Assembly: GCA_034435675.1 (NCBI GenBank)
Contig: DAOTWP010000340.1
Location: forward strand, 1-40,757
Length of the DNA: 40,757 bases
Source: DAOTWP01 sp034435675
GTDB taxonomy: Bacteria; Chloroflexota; Anaerolineae; Aggregatilineales; Phototrophicaceae
Direction of reading: 5' to 3'
The position numbers were made by a program, and so were the translations under genes. This document shows, one piece after another, positions 1 to 7,605 of the stretch. Under the pieces are notes generated by a model that worked only from the letters and a program-made list of their open reading frames with translations, was not told where the DNA came from and did no database searches. Position 1 is the first letter of the stretch. Every line of letters starts with the position of its first letter.

Positions 1-363
1 CAACACTGCATCGCCTTCACCAATACGCGGCAGCGTGTCCAGCAGTTCAACGCCCTGTTCGGTAATTGAAAGCGGCGTGCGGCGGCGGTCACGCGGGTCT
101 TTGCCGCGCTGCACATAGCCCTGCCGCACCAGACTGTCCACCGCAGGCACCAGCGTAGAGGGATGCAGCACCATTTTGACGCTCAGTTCGGTCAGCGTTT
201 GCTGCTCTTTTTTCAGCATGCGCAGCACGCCAAATTGCAGCGCACTGACGTTGACCCCGTGTTCGGCAAGATACTGCATCAACGCCTGATGCCAGGTTTT
301 GACCAGCACCGACGCGAGCATTTCGATTTCCAGCGTGTTAGCGTAGAACTCCTCAGGAGTCAT
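1..363 (-). CDS. MarR-family transcriptional regulator (3' end outside window)
   Basis: The minus strand reads 121 open codons from an ATG at 363 to the first base of the window, so the C-terminus is missing. The translation begins MTPEEFYANTLEIEMLAS and has the winged-helix pattern of MarR proteins: a helical start, then ALQFGVLRML, the recognition helix region HPSTLVPAVDSLVRQGYVQR and the wing RGKDPRDRRRTPLSIT. MarR proteins are dimeric repressors or activators that often answer small aromatic ligands or redox signals. No clear ribosome binding site precedes this ATG, so the start could differ; the frame stays open further upstream through a 15-bp tandem repeat but has no ATG there. It is divergent from the sensor-kinase operon, and a perfect 14-bp palindrome lies between the two, which suggests autoregulation and possibly control of the kinases. 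Confidence 0.9.
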   Translation of the reverse strand, partial: MTPEEFYANTLEIEMLASVLVKTWHQALMQYLAEHGVNVSALQFGVLRMLKKEQQTLTELSVKMVLHPSTLVPAVDSLVRQGYVQRGKDPRDRRRTPLSITEQGVELLDTLPRIGEGDAVL

Positions 364-365
364 AG

Positions 366-410
366 AATGATTTGAAGCCCAATGATTTGAACACCAATGA
401 TTAGTAGCCC
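366..410. repeat. Three tandem 15-bp units upstream of the MarR gene
   Basis: Units at 366-380, 381-395 and 396-410 each begin AATGATT and end in CCC or ACC; the first two differ at two positions. They sit directly before the MarR start codon. The unit length equals five codons, so on the minus strand it also reads as a five-residue repeat if translation starts further upstream at a non-ATG codon. The role is unknown. Confidence 0.7.
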
Positions 411-475
411 AACTAACTATGCTCCCGCTTTGAAAATTTGTCAACCAGCTTTTTCACAGATTTTTTATGACAACA

Positions 476-489
476 TTTGTTTAAACAAA
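476..489. promoter_or_regulatory. Perfect 14-bp palindrome TTTGTTTAAACAAA, candidate MarR operator
   Basis: The sequence TTTGTTTAAACAAA is its own reverse complement. It lies in the intergenic region between the divergent MarR gene (start 363) and the sensor kinase (start 568). MarR dimers typically bind AT-rich palindromes of this size near their own promoter. The assignment as operator is inference from position and symmetry. Confidence 0.55.
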
Positions 490-567
490 CGCTGCCTGTG
501 GACAAATGCTGTACACTGAAAACGTGCGGAATAATTTAATTATGTAATTTGCGAGGGGGGCTGCCAT

Positions 568-2943
568 ATGCTCGCAAACCTCAAGCTGGGCGATAAATTT
601 ACGCTCATCCTGCTGATTGTCTTTCTCATCGGCGTTGCCGTCAGTGGTCCGATTGTCTGGCGTGTGCTGCAAAACAAGGCACAGGAAGAGATCACGACCA
701 AAGCGGAAATTCTGATGGAAACGATGAATTCGGTCCGCCGCTACACCAGCACGCAGATTCAGCCGCTGCTGGCAGATGATCTTGGCGTCAGCGAAACGTT
801 CATTTCACAGACCGTCCCGGCGTTTTCGGCACGCACAGTGTTCGAGAACTTCCGCCAGCGCGAAGAATACGCCAACTTCAGCTATCGCGAAGCAACGCTC
901 AACCCGACCAACCCGGTAGACCTGGCAGACCCGTTCGAGACCGAGCTGGTCAACCAGTTCCGCGCTGACGAAACGCTGACCGAGCTTTCCGGCTTCCGCG
1001 ATGTCAACGGCGAAACGCTGTACTACACCGCGCACCCGCTGCGGGTGGGGGCAGAAAGCTGCCTTGCCTGCCACAGCGACCCGGCTGTCGCGCCGCCCAG
1101 CCTGATTGCGACTTATGGCGACCAGGGCGGTTTTGGCTGGCAGTTGAACGAAATCGTCGCTGCGCAGATTATCTATGTCCCGGCAACCGATGTGTTCAAC
1201 AATGCCAATTCTTCGCTGGTGCTGGTCATGGGCATTTTCATTGCCATCTTCGCGCTGGTCATTTTCCTGATCAACACGCTGCTCAAGCGCACGGTGGTCA
1301 CCCCGATTGTGCAGATGGGCGAACTGGCGGAAGAGATGGGCATGAGCCAGACCGCCGCCGAAAAGCTCGATCTGCGCCAGATTGAGCCGATCAACAAGCG
1401 CCGTGACGAACTGGGCGCTGCCAGCCGCGCCTTCACGTTTATGACCCAGAATATGCGCAAGATGATCGAAACCGAGCGCGAGAAAGCCGCCCTCAGCCAG
1501 CAGAAAGAAGCTGCCGAATCCGCCAACCGCGCCAAGAGCAGCTTCCTGGCGAACATGAGCCACGAACTGCGCACGCCGCTGAACGCGATTCTGGGCTTTT
1601 CGCAGTTGATGCAGCGTGACAAAGCGCTCAGCAAGCAGCAGCGCGAAAATCTGGAGGTGATCGGGCGCAGCGGCGAACACCTGCTGGGGCTGATCAACGA
1701 TGTGCTGGAAATGTCCAAGATTGAGGCGGGGCGGGTGACGCTGAACGAAAGCAGCTTCGACCTGCACAACCTGCTGCGCACGCTGGAAGACATGTTCCGG
1801 CTGCGGGCGGAGAAAAAGGGCATCCAGCTTATGCTGGAGGTCGCGCCGGAAGTGCCGCAGTATATTCGCTCGGACGAGGGCAAGCTGCGCCAGATTCTGA
1901 TGAACATGCTCAGCAACGCGATCAAGTTCACCGAAGAAGGCGGCGTCGCCGTGCGCGTGGGCTACCGGATCGCAGGCGGCAACGGCAGCGCGGCACGGGC
2001 GCAGCACAGCCTGATGTTCGAGATTGAAGACACCGGTCCCGGCATTCCCGCCGACGAAGTCGAAAACCTGTTTATCGCCTTTGTGCAGACCGACACCGGC
2101 AAACAGGCGTCCGAAGGCACGGGACTGGGGCTGCCGATCAGCCGCGAGTTTGTGCGCCTGATGGGCGGCGATATTGCCGTGCGCAGTACGCTGGGGCGCG
2201 GGACGATCTTCAAGTTTGACATCAATGTGGCGCTGGCGCGCGCCGACGAAATCCAGCGCGAACAGGCATCGCGCCGGGCAATCGGCATTGCGCCGGGACA
2301 GCCGGAATACCGCATTCTGGTCGTGGACGACAAAGAAGCAAACCGCGACCTGCTGACCAAGCTGCTGACCATGGTCGGGTTTACAGTGCGCGAGGCGGCA
2401 GACGGCAAAGAGGCGGTCGAAATCTGGCAGGAGTGGGAGCCGCAGCTCATCTGGATGGATATGCGCATGCCCGTGATGGACGGTTACGAGGCAACCCGCA
2501 GGATTCGCGCCAGCGTGCGCGGGCAGGCAGCCGTGATTCTGGCGCTGACCGCCAGCGCGTTTGAACACGAACGGGTGACGGTGATGGACGCGGGCTGTAA
2601 CGACTTCGTCGCCAAGCCCTTCCGCGAGCCGGTCATTTTCGAGAAGATGTCCGAACATCTCGGCATTCAGTTCATCTATGAAGACGCGCAGGAAGACAGC
2701 GCCGCCGCAGCCGCCAGCACCCCCGCCGAAGACCTGAGCGCCGCCGGTGTTGCCGCCCTGCCCGCCGCGCTGCGTGCCGACCTGCTCAACGCCGCGATGC
2801 AGTTGAACGCCAAAGCCGCCAACAGCGTGATTGACCAGATGCGCGAGTTCAACGCCAGCACTGCCGACCAACTGGCGGATCTGGTGAGCACCTACCGTTA
2901 TGACGTGATCATGGCGCTGCTTGAACAGGCAGGAGTTCAGTGA
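568..2943 (+). CDS. Membrane hybrid histidine kinase with DUF3365 heme-type sensor domain
   Basis: This 791-residue protein probably senses a redox or gas signal outside the membrane and starts a phosphorelay. Order: membrane helix about 10-32; an exported sensor region about 35-212 of the DUF3365/Tll0287 type with a c-type heme motif CLACH at 165-169; membrane helix about 214-238; HAMP-like linker; HisKA with MSHELRTPLNAILGF (phosphoacceptor His332); HATPase with the N box around NMLSNAIKFTEEGG, DTGPGIP and GTGLGLPIS; a receiver domain about 582-700 with RILVVDD and phosphoacceptor Asp631 in MDMRMPVMDGYEA; then an Ala-rich linker and about 60 helical residues that may act as a dimer or Hpt-like tail, although no clear Hpt histidine is seen. 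The ATG at 568 follows a GAGGGGGG ribosome site. Its stop overlaps the start of the next gene, indicating translational coupling. Confidence 0.93.
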   Translation: MLANLKLGDKFTLILLIVFLIGVAVSGPIVWRVLQNKAQEEITTKAEILMETMNSVRRYTSTQIQPLLADDLGVSETFISQTVPAFSARTVFENFRQREEYANFSYREATLNPTNPVDLADPFETELVNQFRADETLTELSGFRDVNGETLYYTAHPLRVGAESCLACHSDPAVAPPSLIATYGDQGGFGWQLNEIVAAQIIYVPATDVFNNANSSLVLVMGIFIAIFALVIFLINTLLKRTVVTPIVQMGELAEEMGMSQTAAEKLDLRQIEPINKRRDELGAASRAFTFMTQNMRKMIETEREKAALSQQKEAAESANRAKSSFLANMSHELRTPLNAILGFSQLMQRDKALSKQQRENLEVIGRSGEHLLGLINDVLEMSKIEAGRVTLNESSFDLHNLLRTLEDMFRLRAEKKGIQLMLEVAPEVPQYIRSDEGKLRQILMNMLSNAIKFTEEGGVAVRVGYRIAGGNGSAARAQHSLMFEIEDTGPGIPADEVENLFIAFVQTDTGKQASEGTGLGLPISREFVRLMGGDIAVRSTLGRGTIFKFDINVALARADEIQREQASRRAIGIAPGQPEYRILVVDDKEANRDLLTKLLTMVGFTVREAADGKEAVEIWQEWEPQLIWMDMRMPVMDGYEATRRIRASVRGQAAVILALTASAFEHERVTVMDAGCNDFVAKPFREPVIFEKMSEHLGIQFIYEDAQEDSAAAAASTPAEDLSAAGVAALPAALRADLLNAAMQLNAKAANSVIDQMREFNASTADQLADLVSTYRYDVIMALLEQAGVQ

Positions 2944-4055
2944 TGAACAAAGGCACTGTTCTGATTGTTGACGACACGCCCGCCAACCTGGATTTGCTCA
3001 ACGCCATGCTCAGCGAGGAGGGCTACGAAGTGCGCCCGGCGATCAACGGGCAGATGGCGCTGATGGCGGCGCGTATGTCCCCGCCGGACGCGATTCTGCT
3101 GGACATCAACATGCCCGGCAAGAACGGCTATGAGGTCTGCATTGAACTCAAGCAGGATGAACGCACGGCGGAAATCCCGGTGATCTTCCTGAGCGCGCTG
3201 GATGATACTGCCGACAAGGTCAAGGCGTTCCATGTGGGCGGCGTGGACTACGTGACCAAGCCGTTCCAGTTTGAGGAAGTGCTGGCGCGTGTCGAAAGCC
3301 AGCTTACACTCGCGCGCCAGCGCCGCGAAATCGAAGACCTGCGGCGCAGGGATCGTGAGCGCTTTGAAGAACTGAGCCGCATGAAGGATCAGTTCGTCAG
3401 CACGGTATCGCATGACCTGAAGAACCCGATCAACAACATCATGGGCTATGCGCAGATGATCATGGAAGACGCCGATATGGCGGATCCGGAAGAACTGCGC
3501 GACATGGCGGACAAGGTGCAGCGTTCTGCCAAACAGATGCTCGACCTGGTGACTGATCTGCTTGATCTGGCACGCATCGAGGCGGGCATGGGCTTGCAGC
3601 CTGCGCCCATCTCGCTGAACAGCTTCCTGCGCGAACAGTACACCAACTTCGAGTTCCAGGCGCGGCAGAAGAACCTGACCTATAAACTGGTCACGCCGCC
3701 GCAGGACGTGACGCTGGTCGCCGATTCGAGCCGTCTGGGGCAGGCGCTGAACAACCTGCTCTCCAACGCGGTCAAGTATACGCCTGCGGTGGGGCGTGTG
3801 GAGCTTGCCGCCGACGCCGCCGATGAACTGGTGACCATTCGCGTCAGGGATACGGGCTTGGGCATTCCGCCGGAGGACTTGCCGCACCTGTTCGACAAGT
3901 TCTACCGCGTCCACAGCGAACAGCACCTGCGCAGCGAAGGCACCGGGCTGGGGCTGTCTATCGTCAAGGCGATCATCGAGCAGCATCGCGGCAGGATTTT
4001 TGCCGAAAGCCTGCCGGGACAGGGCAGCACGTTCAGCATTCTGCTGCCGGTGTAA
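2943..4055 (+). CDS. Receiver-histidine kinase (response regulator fused to kinase)
   Basis: A soluble protein of 370 residues without membrane helices. It starts with a receiver domain (VLIVDDTPANLDLL; phosphoacceptor Asp54 in ILLDINMPGKNGYE; conserved Lys in VTKPFQ), then a short coiled coil about 120-150, a HisKA domain with STVSHDLKNPINNIMGY (His157) and an HATPase domain ending in DTGLGIPPEDL and GTGLGLSIVKAI. The ATG at 2943 overlaps the TGA of the upstream kinase by one base (TGATG), and a GGAG lies about 8 bases before it; a GTG at 2940 in frame is an alternative start. The pair forms one operon and probably one relay: the membrane kinase can phosphorylate this receiver, which then controls the second kinase domain. 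No DNA-binding output domain is encoded nearby, so the final target is not visible. Confidence 0.92.
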   Translation: MNKGTVLIVDDTPANLDLLNAMLSEEGYEVRPAINGQMALMAARMSPPDAILLDINMPGKNGYEVCIELKQDERTAEIPVIFLSALDDTADKVKAFHVGGVDYVTKPFQFEEVLARVESQLTLARQRREIEDLRRRDRERFEELSRMKDQFVSTVSHDLKNPINNIMGYAQMIMEDADMADPEELRDMADKVQRSAKQMLDLVTDLLDLARIEAGMGLQPAPISLNSFLREQYTNFEFQARQKNLTYKLVTPPQDVTLVADSSRLGQALNNLLSNAVKYTPAVGRVELAADAADELVTIRVRDTGLGIPPEDLPHLFDKFYRVHSEQHLRSEGTGLGLSIVKAIIEQHRGRIFAESLPGQGSTFSILLPV

Positions 4056-4150
4056 CCCGCCGCCAGCAATACACACAGCAGCGCGTAGGGTTGGGGCACG
4101 CCTCAACCTGGTTTTCCCCCTGCTCCCCCTGCCACCACCGACCCCTCGCT

Positions 4151-4192
4151 AGTCCACTTAGTCCACCCCAAGGGGTGTGGACTAAGTGGACT
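4151..4192. repeat. Palindromic repeat (16-bp arms), inverted copy at window end
   Basis: Arms AGTCCACTTAGTCCAC (4151-4166) and its exact reverse complement (4177-4192) enclose a 10-base spacer that can add three C-G pairs. The arm itself contains a repeated AGTCCACTTAGTCCAC half (AGTCCAC twice). The flank to 4219 matches the reverse complement of 40714-40740 with one difference. It lies between the kinase operon and the TfuA-like gene and could also stop transcription, although no T-run follows. Confidence 0.85.
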
Positions 4193-4341
4193 AACGCGAG
4201 TAGAGGCAGTCCGGTAATATGGACAGGGGAAACGGATGTAAGGGTAAGAGGCAGGCACACCCGGAAACGCGCCCCACAACCCGCCTTTCTCCCTGCTGCG
4301 TTCTCCGCTATGCTTACGGGCAATCTGCAGGAGACCACGCC

Positions 4342-5781
4342 ATGCCCGTCTACCTATTTGCCGGTCCCACCCTCACCCGCGAACACGTTCACGCCGCGCT
4401 GCCCGCCGCGCTGCTGCTGCCGCCTGCCGCCCAGGGCGATGTCTACCGCGCGGCAAAACACGGCTTGCGCGCACCCGGCGTCACCGTTATCGCGCTGGTG
4501 GACGGCTATTTTGAGCGTATGCCTTCCGTGTGGCACAAGGAAATCCTCTGGGCGATGCAGCAGGGTGTGCATGTCTGCGGCGCTGCCAGCATGGGCGCGC
4601 TGCGGGCGGCGGAACTGGCGGCGTTTGGCATGGTCGGCGTGGGCGCAATCTACGCGGCGTATGCCAGCGGGCAGCTTGAAGATGACGACGAGGTGGCGGT
4701 TGCCCATGCCCCGGCAGAAGACGGCTTTCGCCCGCTGTCGGTGGCAATGGTGGATATTCGCGCTACGCTGGGCGCGGCATGGCAGGCGGGCGTGCTGCGT
4801 CAGGCAGCAGTCGAAACACTGGGCACGCTTGCTAAAGGGCTGTTCTACCCGCAGCGCACCTATCCCCGGCTGATCCAGCAGGCAGCAGAACAGGGGGCTG
4901 ACCGCGACGAACTGGCGGCATTCCGCGCCTGGCTGCCCGCTGGCAGGGTTGACCTGAAGCAGCAGGACGCGCTGGCGCTGCTGGCAAGCGTGCGCGACCT
5001 GCTGGCAGCAAATCCCGCGCCCAAACAGGTCAGCTTCACATTTCAGCACACCGAAGTGTGGGACAGCGCGGCACGCACGGCAGGCGAACTGCATCTGCCG
5101 CCGGACGACACGGGAACGGCTGGCACAGCGGCGGCGTCAACCCTGCTGCTGGATACCCTGCTGGACGAACTGCGCCTCAGCGGGGGCTATCCACCGGCGC
5201 TGCAAGCGGCACTGCTGCGGGCGCTGCTGCTGGAAGATGCCCGCCGGCAGGGGCTGACCCTCTCCGCCGAGGCATTGCAGGCGGCGGCAGATGCCTTCCG
5301 CCAGGAACGCGCCCTGCACAGCGGCGCAGACGTTGACCGCTGGAGCGCCGAACAGCAGCTTGACCGCAGCGCCCTCACCCGCCTGCTGCGCGACGAAGCG
5401 CTGCAACAGACCGCTGCCGCGCTGGCACAGGGGCAGGCACTGCGCCGTCTGCCGGATACCCTGCGCGTCCAGGGCGCTTATGCCCGCCTTGCCGCACGTG
5501 CCCGCCATAAACAGGCGCTGCTCGCCGCGCACGGGCTGGAAAACCCCGCGCTGGCGGATGCCGGTCTCAGTGAAGACGCCCTGTGGCGCTGGTGCTTTAG
5601 TACGCTGGCAGCCCTGCCCGCCCCGCCCGCCGCTGACGCCGCCGCGCTGCTGGAACATACCGCCGCCTTTGCCCGGCAGGTCGGGCTGGACCCCGACGAC
5701 CTGCGGCGTGTCGTGCTGCGCGAATACTGCTACCGCCAGCTTGTGCCGCCCACCGCGCCCGCGGGCGCAGCGCAGGCGTGA
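4342..5781 (+). CDS. TfuA-like protein
   Basis: The 479-residue protein resembles the TfuA family. In the first 150 residues it has MPVYLFAGPTLTREHV, then VALVDGYFE-type strand (VIALVDGYFERMPSV), WHKEILWAMQQGVHVCGA, and SMGALRAAELAAFGMVGVG with a following acidic stretch EDDDEVAV; this block is the TfuA core. The C-terminal 300 residues are helical, Ala/Leu-rich and not recognised. Known TfuA proteins work with YcaO enzymes in thioamide formation, for instance in methyl-coenzyme M reductase or in ribosomal peptides. No YcaO, precursor peptide or sulfur-donor gene is adjacent, so the partner must be elsewhere or the role is different. The start at 4342 is chosen because AGGAG lies 8 bases upstream; an earlier in-frame ATG at 4219 lies in repeat sequence and has no ribosome site. 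Confidence 0.8.
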   Translation: MPVYLFAGPTLTREHVHAALPAALLLPPAAQGDVYRAAKHGLRAPGVTVIALVDGYFERMPSVWHKEILWAMQQGVHVCGAASMGALRAAELAAFGMVGVGAIYAAYASGQLEDDDEVAVAHAPAEDGFRPLSVAMVDIRATLGAAWQAGVLRQAAVETLGTLAKGLFYPQRTYPRLIQQAAEQGADRDELAAFRAWLPAGRVDLKQQDALALLASVRDLLAANPAPKQVSFTFQHTEVWDSAARTAGELHLPPDDTGTAGTAAASTLLLDTLLDELRLSGGYPPALQAALLRALLLEDARRQGLTLSAEALQAAADAFRQERALHSGADVDRWSAEQQLDRSALTRLLRDEALQQTAAALAQGQALRRLPDTLRVQGAYARLAARARHKQALLAAHGLENPALADAGLSEDALWRWCFSTLAALPAPPAADAAALLEHTAAFARQVGLDPDDLRRVVLREYCYRQLVPPTAPAGAAQA

Positions 5782-5786
5782 CAAAC

Positions 5787-5800
5787 GTGCAAAATTGCAC
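5787..5800. promoter_or_regulatory. Palindrome GTGCAA-AA-TTGCAC upstream of the liv promoter
   Basis: Six-base arms GTGCAA and TTGCAC around AA, located 34 bases upstream of the -35 element of the transporter promoter and just after the TfuA-like stop codon. The position fits an activator or repressor site. No regulator gene next to the transporter is seen, so the protein that binds is unknown. Confidence 0.35.
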
Positions 5801-5833
5801 AATTGGGCAGTTGGAATTTTTGGAAACATTTTT

Positions 5834-5862
5834 TTGCCGAACCGGATTCGATTTTGTATACT
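5834..5862 (+). promoter_or_regulatory. Sigma-70-type promoter of the branched-chain amino acid transporter operon
   Basis: TTGCCG (5834-5839) and TATACT (5857-5862) are separated by exactly 17 bases in an AT-rich stretch. The predicted transcript starts near 5869, giving a leader of about 195 bases before the ATG at 6067. That leader contains a tandem 13-bp duplication (5978-6003). Confidence 0.65.
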
Positions 5863-5977
5863 TCCTGCCCACAACTCAAATGCATGCTGAATTTACGCCG
5901 GTGGTCGCGGTTGGTTAGTGCGGGACAGGTCATTGCTTGACCCTTAGGCTGTGCCCAACCGGGTAATTTCGGGCGAC

Positions 5978-6003
5978 GCAACCACATTGCGCAACCACAT
6001 TGC
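5978..6003. repeat. Exact tandem duplication of a 13-bp unit in the liv leader
   Basis: GCAACCACATTGC occurs twice back to back (5978-5990 and 5991-6003) in the 5' untranslated leader of the transporter operon. Each unit begins with GCAA and ends in TTGC, so each can fold on itself. Function unknown. Confidence 0.7.
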
Positions 6004-6066
6004 AGTGAGCCTGGCATTGAGTGTGTAAACGCAGTCAGCTCCCAAAATTTGTTCAGGAGGCTTCAG

Positions 6067-7317
6067 ATGTCCGTTATTGCTTCAAACAAGGCTTTTCGTT
6101 TTCTTCTGTTAGCGCTGATCGCCGCCGCGCTCATCGTTCCCGCCGCTGTGGCGCAGGACGATGTCACGGTGACGTATGCCGCTGACGAACCGGTTGTCAT
6201 TGCGGTTGCCGCCGGGATCACCGGCGAAGGCATCGCGCCGCTGGGGATTGACATTGTTCGCGGGGTGGAACTGGCGAATGAAGCGCGCCCCACCGTTACT
6301 GTTGGCGATGTCGAATTTGAGGTGATTCTTCAGGTAGAAGACGAAGGCTGCTCCGCTGAAGGCGGTCAGGCAGTGGCGAATCGTCTGGCAGCCGACCCCA
6401 AGATTGCGGGCGTGGTTGGGCACATGTGCTCCAGCTCCTGCTTTGCGGGTGCGCCGATCTATGACGCCGCCGACTTCACCACCATCAGCCCAAGCTGCAC
6501 CAACCCCGATCTGAGCACGCAGGGGTTCACCAGCTTCAACCGTGCCGCCCCGACCGACGCCACGCAGGGGCGTCTGTCAGCCGACTTCATCTACAACTAT
6601 CTGGGCGTGCGCACAATCGCCACCATCCATGACGGCAGCCCCTACGGCGAAGGTCTGGTCAACTTTGTGGCGGAAAACTTCATCGCGCTGGGCGGCGCAG
6701 TGGTCGCACAGGACGCCGTGACCGTGGGTGAAACCGACTTCCGCGCTCTGCTGGAAGAAATCGCCGCCGCCGGTCCGGAACTGATTTACTTCGGCGGGTT
6801 CCCGGCAGAAGCCGCGCGTCTGGCGCAGCAGCGTGCTGACGTGGGCATGGCGGACGTGCTGTTCATGGGCGCGGACGGCATCCAGGGCACCGAAGTGGTC
6901 GAGCAGGCAGGCGCAGCGGCAGAAGGCATGATCGCCTCCGCCCCGGTGCCCAGCGGCGAAGCCTATGAAGAATTCCTTGCCGAATACGAAGCCGCTTACA
7001 ACGAACTGCCCCCGGCACCGTTCCATGCCAACGCCTGGGATGGTTACAACATCCTGCTGGATGCCGTCGAAGCGGTCGGCACTGTTGACGGTGAAGGCAA
7101 CCTGGTCATCAGCCGCGCCGCCATCCGTGAATATGTCCGCACGCTGACCGACTATGTCGGGCTGATTGGTCCGATGGCGAATGACGGCAACGGCGAACTG
7201 GTCACACAGGGTGGTTACACCTTCTTCATCGTCACCGACGGCGTGTTCACCCCCGTGCAGGGGTATGCCTTTGGTGGCGCAGAGGCAGAACCCGAAGCTA
7301 CGGAGGCAGGCAGCTAA
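6067..7317 (+). CDS. livK: Branched-chain amino acid type ABC transporter substrate-binding protein
   Basis: A 416-residue exported protein: signal peptide of about 27 residues ending in AAVAQ, followed by a two-lobe periplasmic binding fold of the LivK/Leu-Ile-Val type (residues about 40-400) with landmarks GIDIVRGVELANE, VVGHMCSSSC, TISPSCTNPDLS, IHDGSPYGEGLVNF, ELIYFGGFPAEAARL and FHANAWDGYNILLDA. The C-terminus is Glu/Ala-rich. It captures the substrate outside the membrane for the LivHMGF complex encoded next. Substrate could be leucine-type amino acids, but related proteins bind amides, urea or aromatic acids, so this is open. The start at 6067 has AGGAGG 6 bases upstream; the frame continues upstream only to a TTG. 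A hairpin downstream (7533-7567) may make this gene more highly expressed than the permeases, as is common for binding proteins. Confidence 0.93.
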   Translation: MSVIASNKAFRFLLLALIAAALIVPAAVAQDDVTVTYAADEPVVIAVAAGITGEGIAPLGIDIVRGVELANEARPTVTVGDVEFEVILQVEDEGCSAEGGQAVANRLAADPKIAGVVGHMCSSSCFAGAPIYDAADFTTISPSCTNPDLSTQGFTSFNRAAPTDATQGRLSADFIYNYLGVRTIATIHDGSPYGEGLVNFVAENFIALGGAVVAQDAVTVGETDFRALLEEIAAAGPELIYFGGFPAEAARLAQQRADVGMADVLFMGADGIQGTEVVEQAGAAAEGMIASAPVPSGEAYEEFLAEYEAAYNELPPAPFHANAWDGYNILLDAVEAVGTVDGEGNLVISRAAIREYVRTLTDYVGLIGPMANDGNGELVTQGGYTFFIVTDGVFTPVQGYAFGGAEAEPEATEAGS

Positions 7318-7436
7318 CCCGCAGCCGCCTGTTCGCAAGTTGAGCTAATGGAAAAATCAATCAGATTGCCAACAAATGGGATTGATCCCATTGTTCATAA
7401 CGATGCGAGGCTATCTGAAAACTCTGCCACCGTTGC

Positions 7437-7465
7437 GTAGGGGCGGGTCTCAGACCCGCCCCTAC
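7437..7465. repeat. Perfect 29-base palindromic repeat (14-bp arms)
   Basis: Arms GTAGGGGCGGGTCT and AGACCCGCCCCTAC flank a single C. A variant of the same element is found inside the glycosyltransferase gene at 13063-13091, and shortened GTAGGGGCG-type relatives occur at 12540-12564 and 15294-15330. It behaves like a dispersed REP-like element. Confidence 0.85.
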
Positions 7466-7532
7466 GGGAGAAATCACGAGTGTTCAGACCGCATCTGAGG
7501 AGCATTCATTTTGATTTATCCATAAGTCATAC

Positions 7533-7567
7533 AACAAAGGTGGGCTGCGTCTTGGCTCACCTTTGTT
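7533..7567 (+). terminator. Hairpin between binding-protein and permease genes
   Basis: Arms AACAAAGGTG (7533-7542) and CACCTTTGTT (7558-7567) form a perfect 10-bp stem with a 15-base loop. No uninterrupted T-run follows, so this is more likely an attenuating or mRNA-stabilising hairpin than a full terminator, in line with unequal expression of livK and the permease genes. Confidence 0.5.
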
Positions 7568-7605
7568 GGTATGCTGAGTTTTAATCACGAAGGTTCGAGG
7601 ATGGC

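Noticed and set aside
805..2871. Long open frame on the minus strand opposite the sensor kinase
   Set aside because: It is an artefact of GC-rich codon use: the plus strand carries a clear kinase, and the minus translation is rich in His, Gln and Arg without domain motifs. The same holds for 8782-10917 (-) and 36083-38080 (-).
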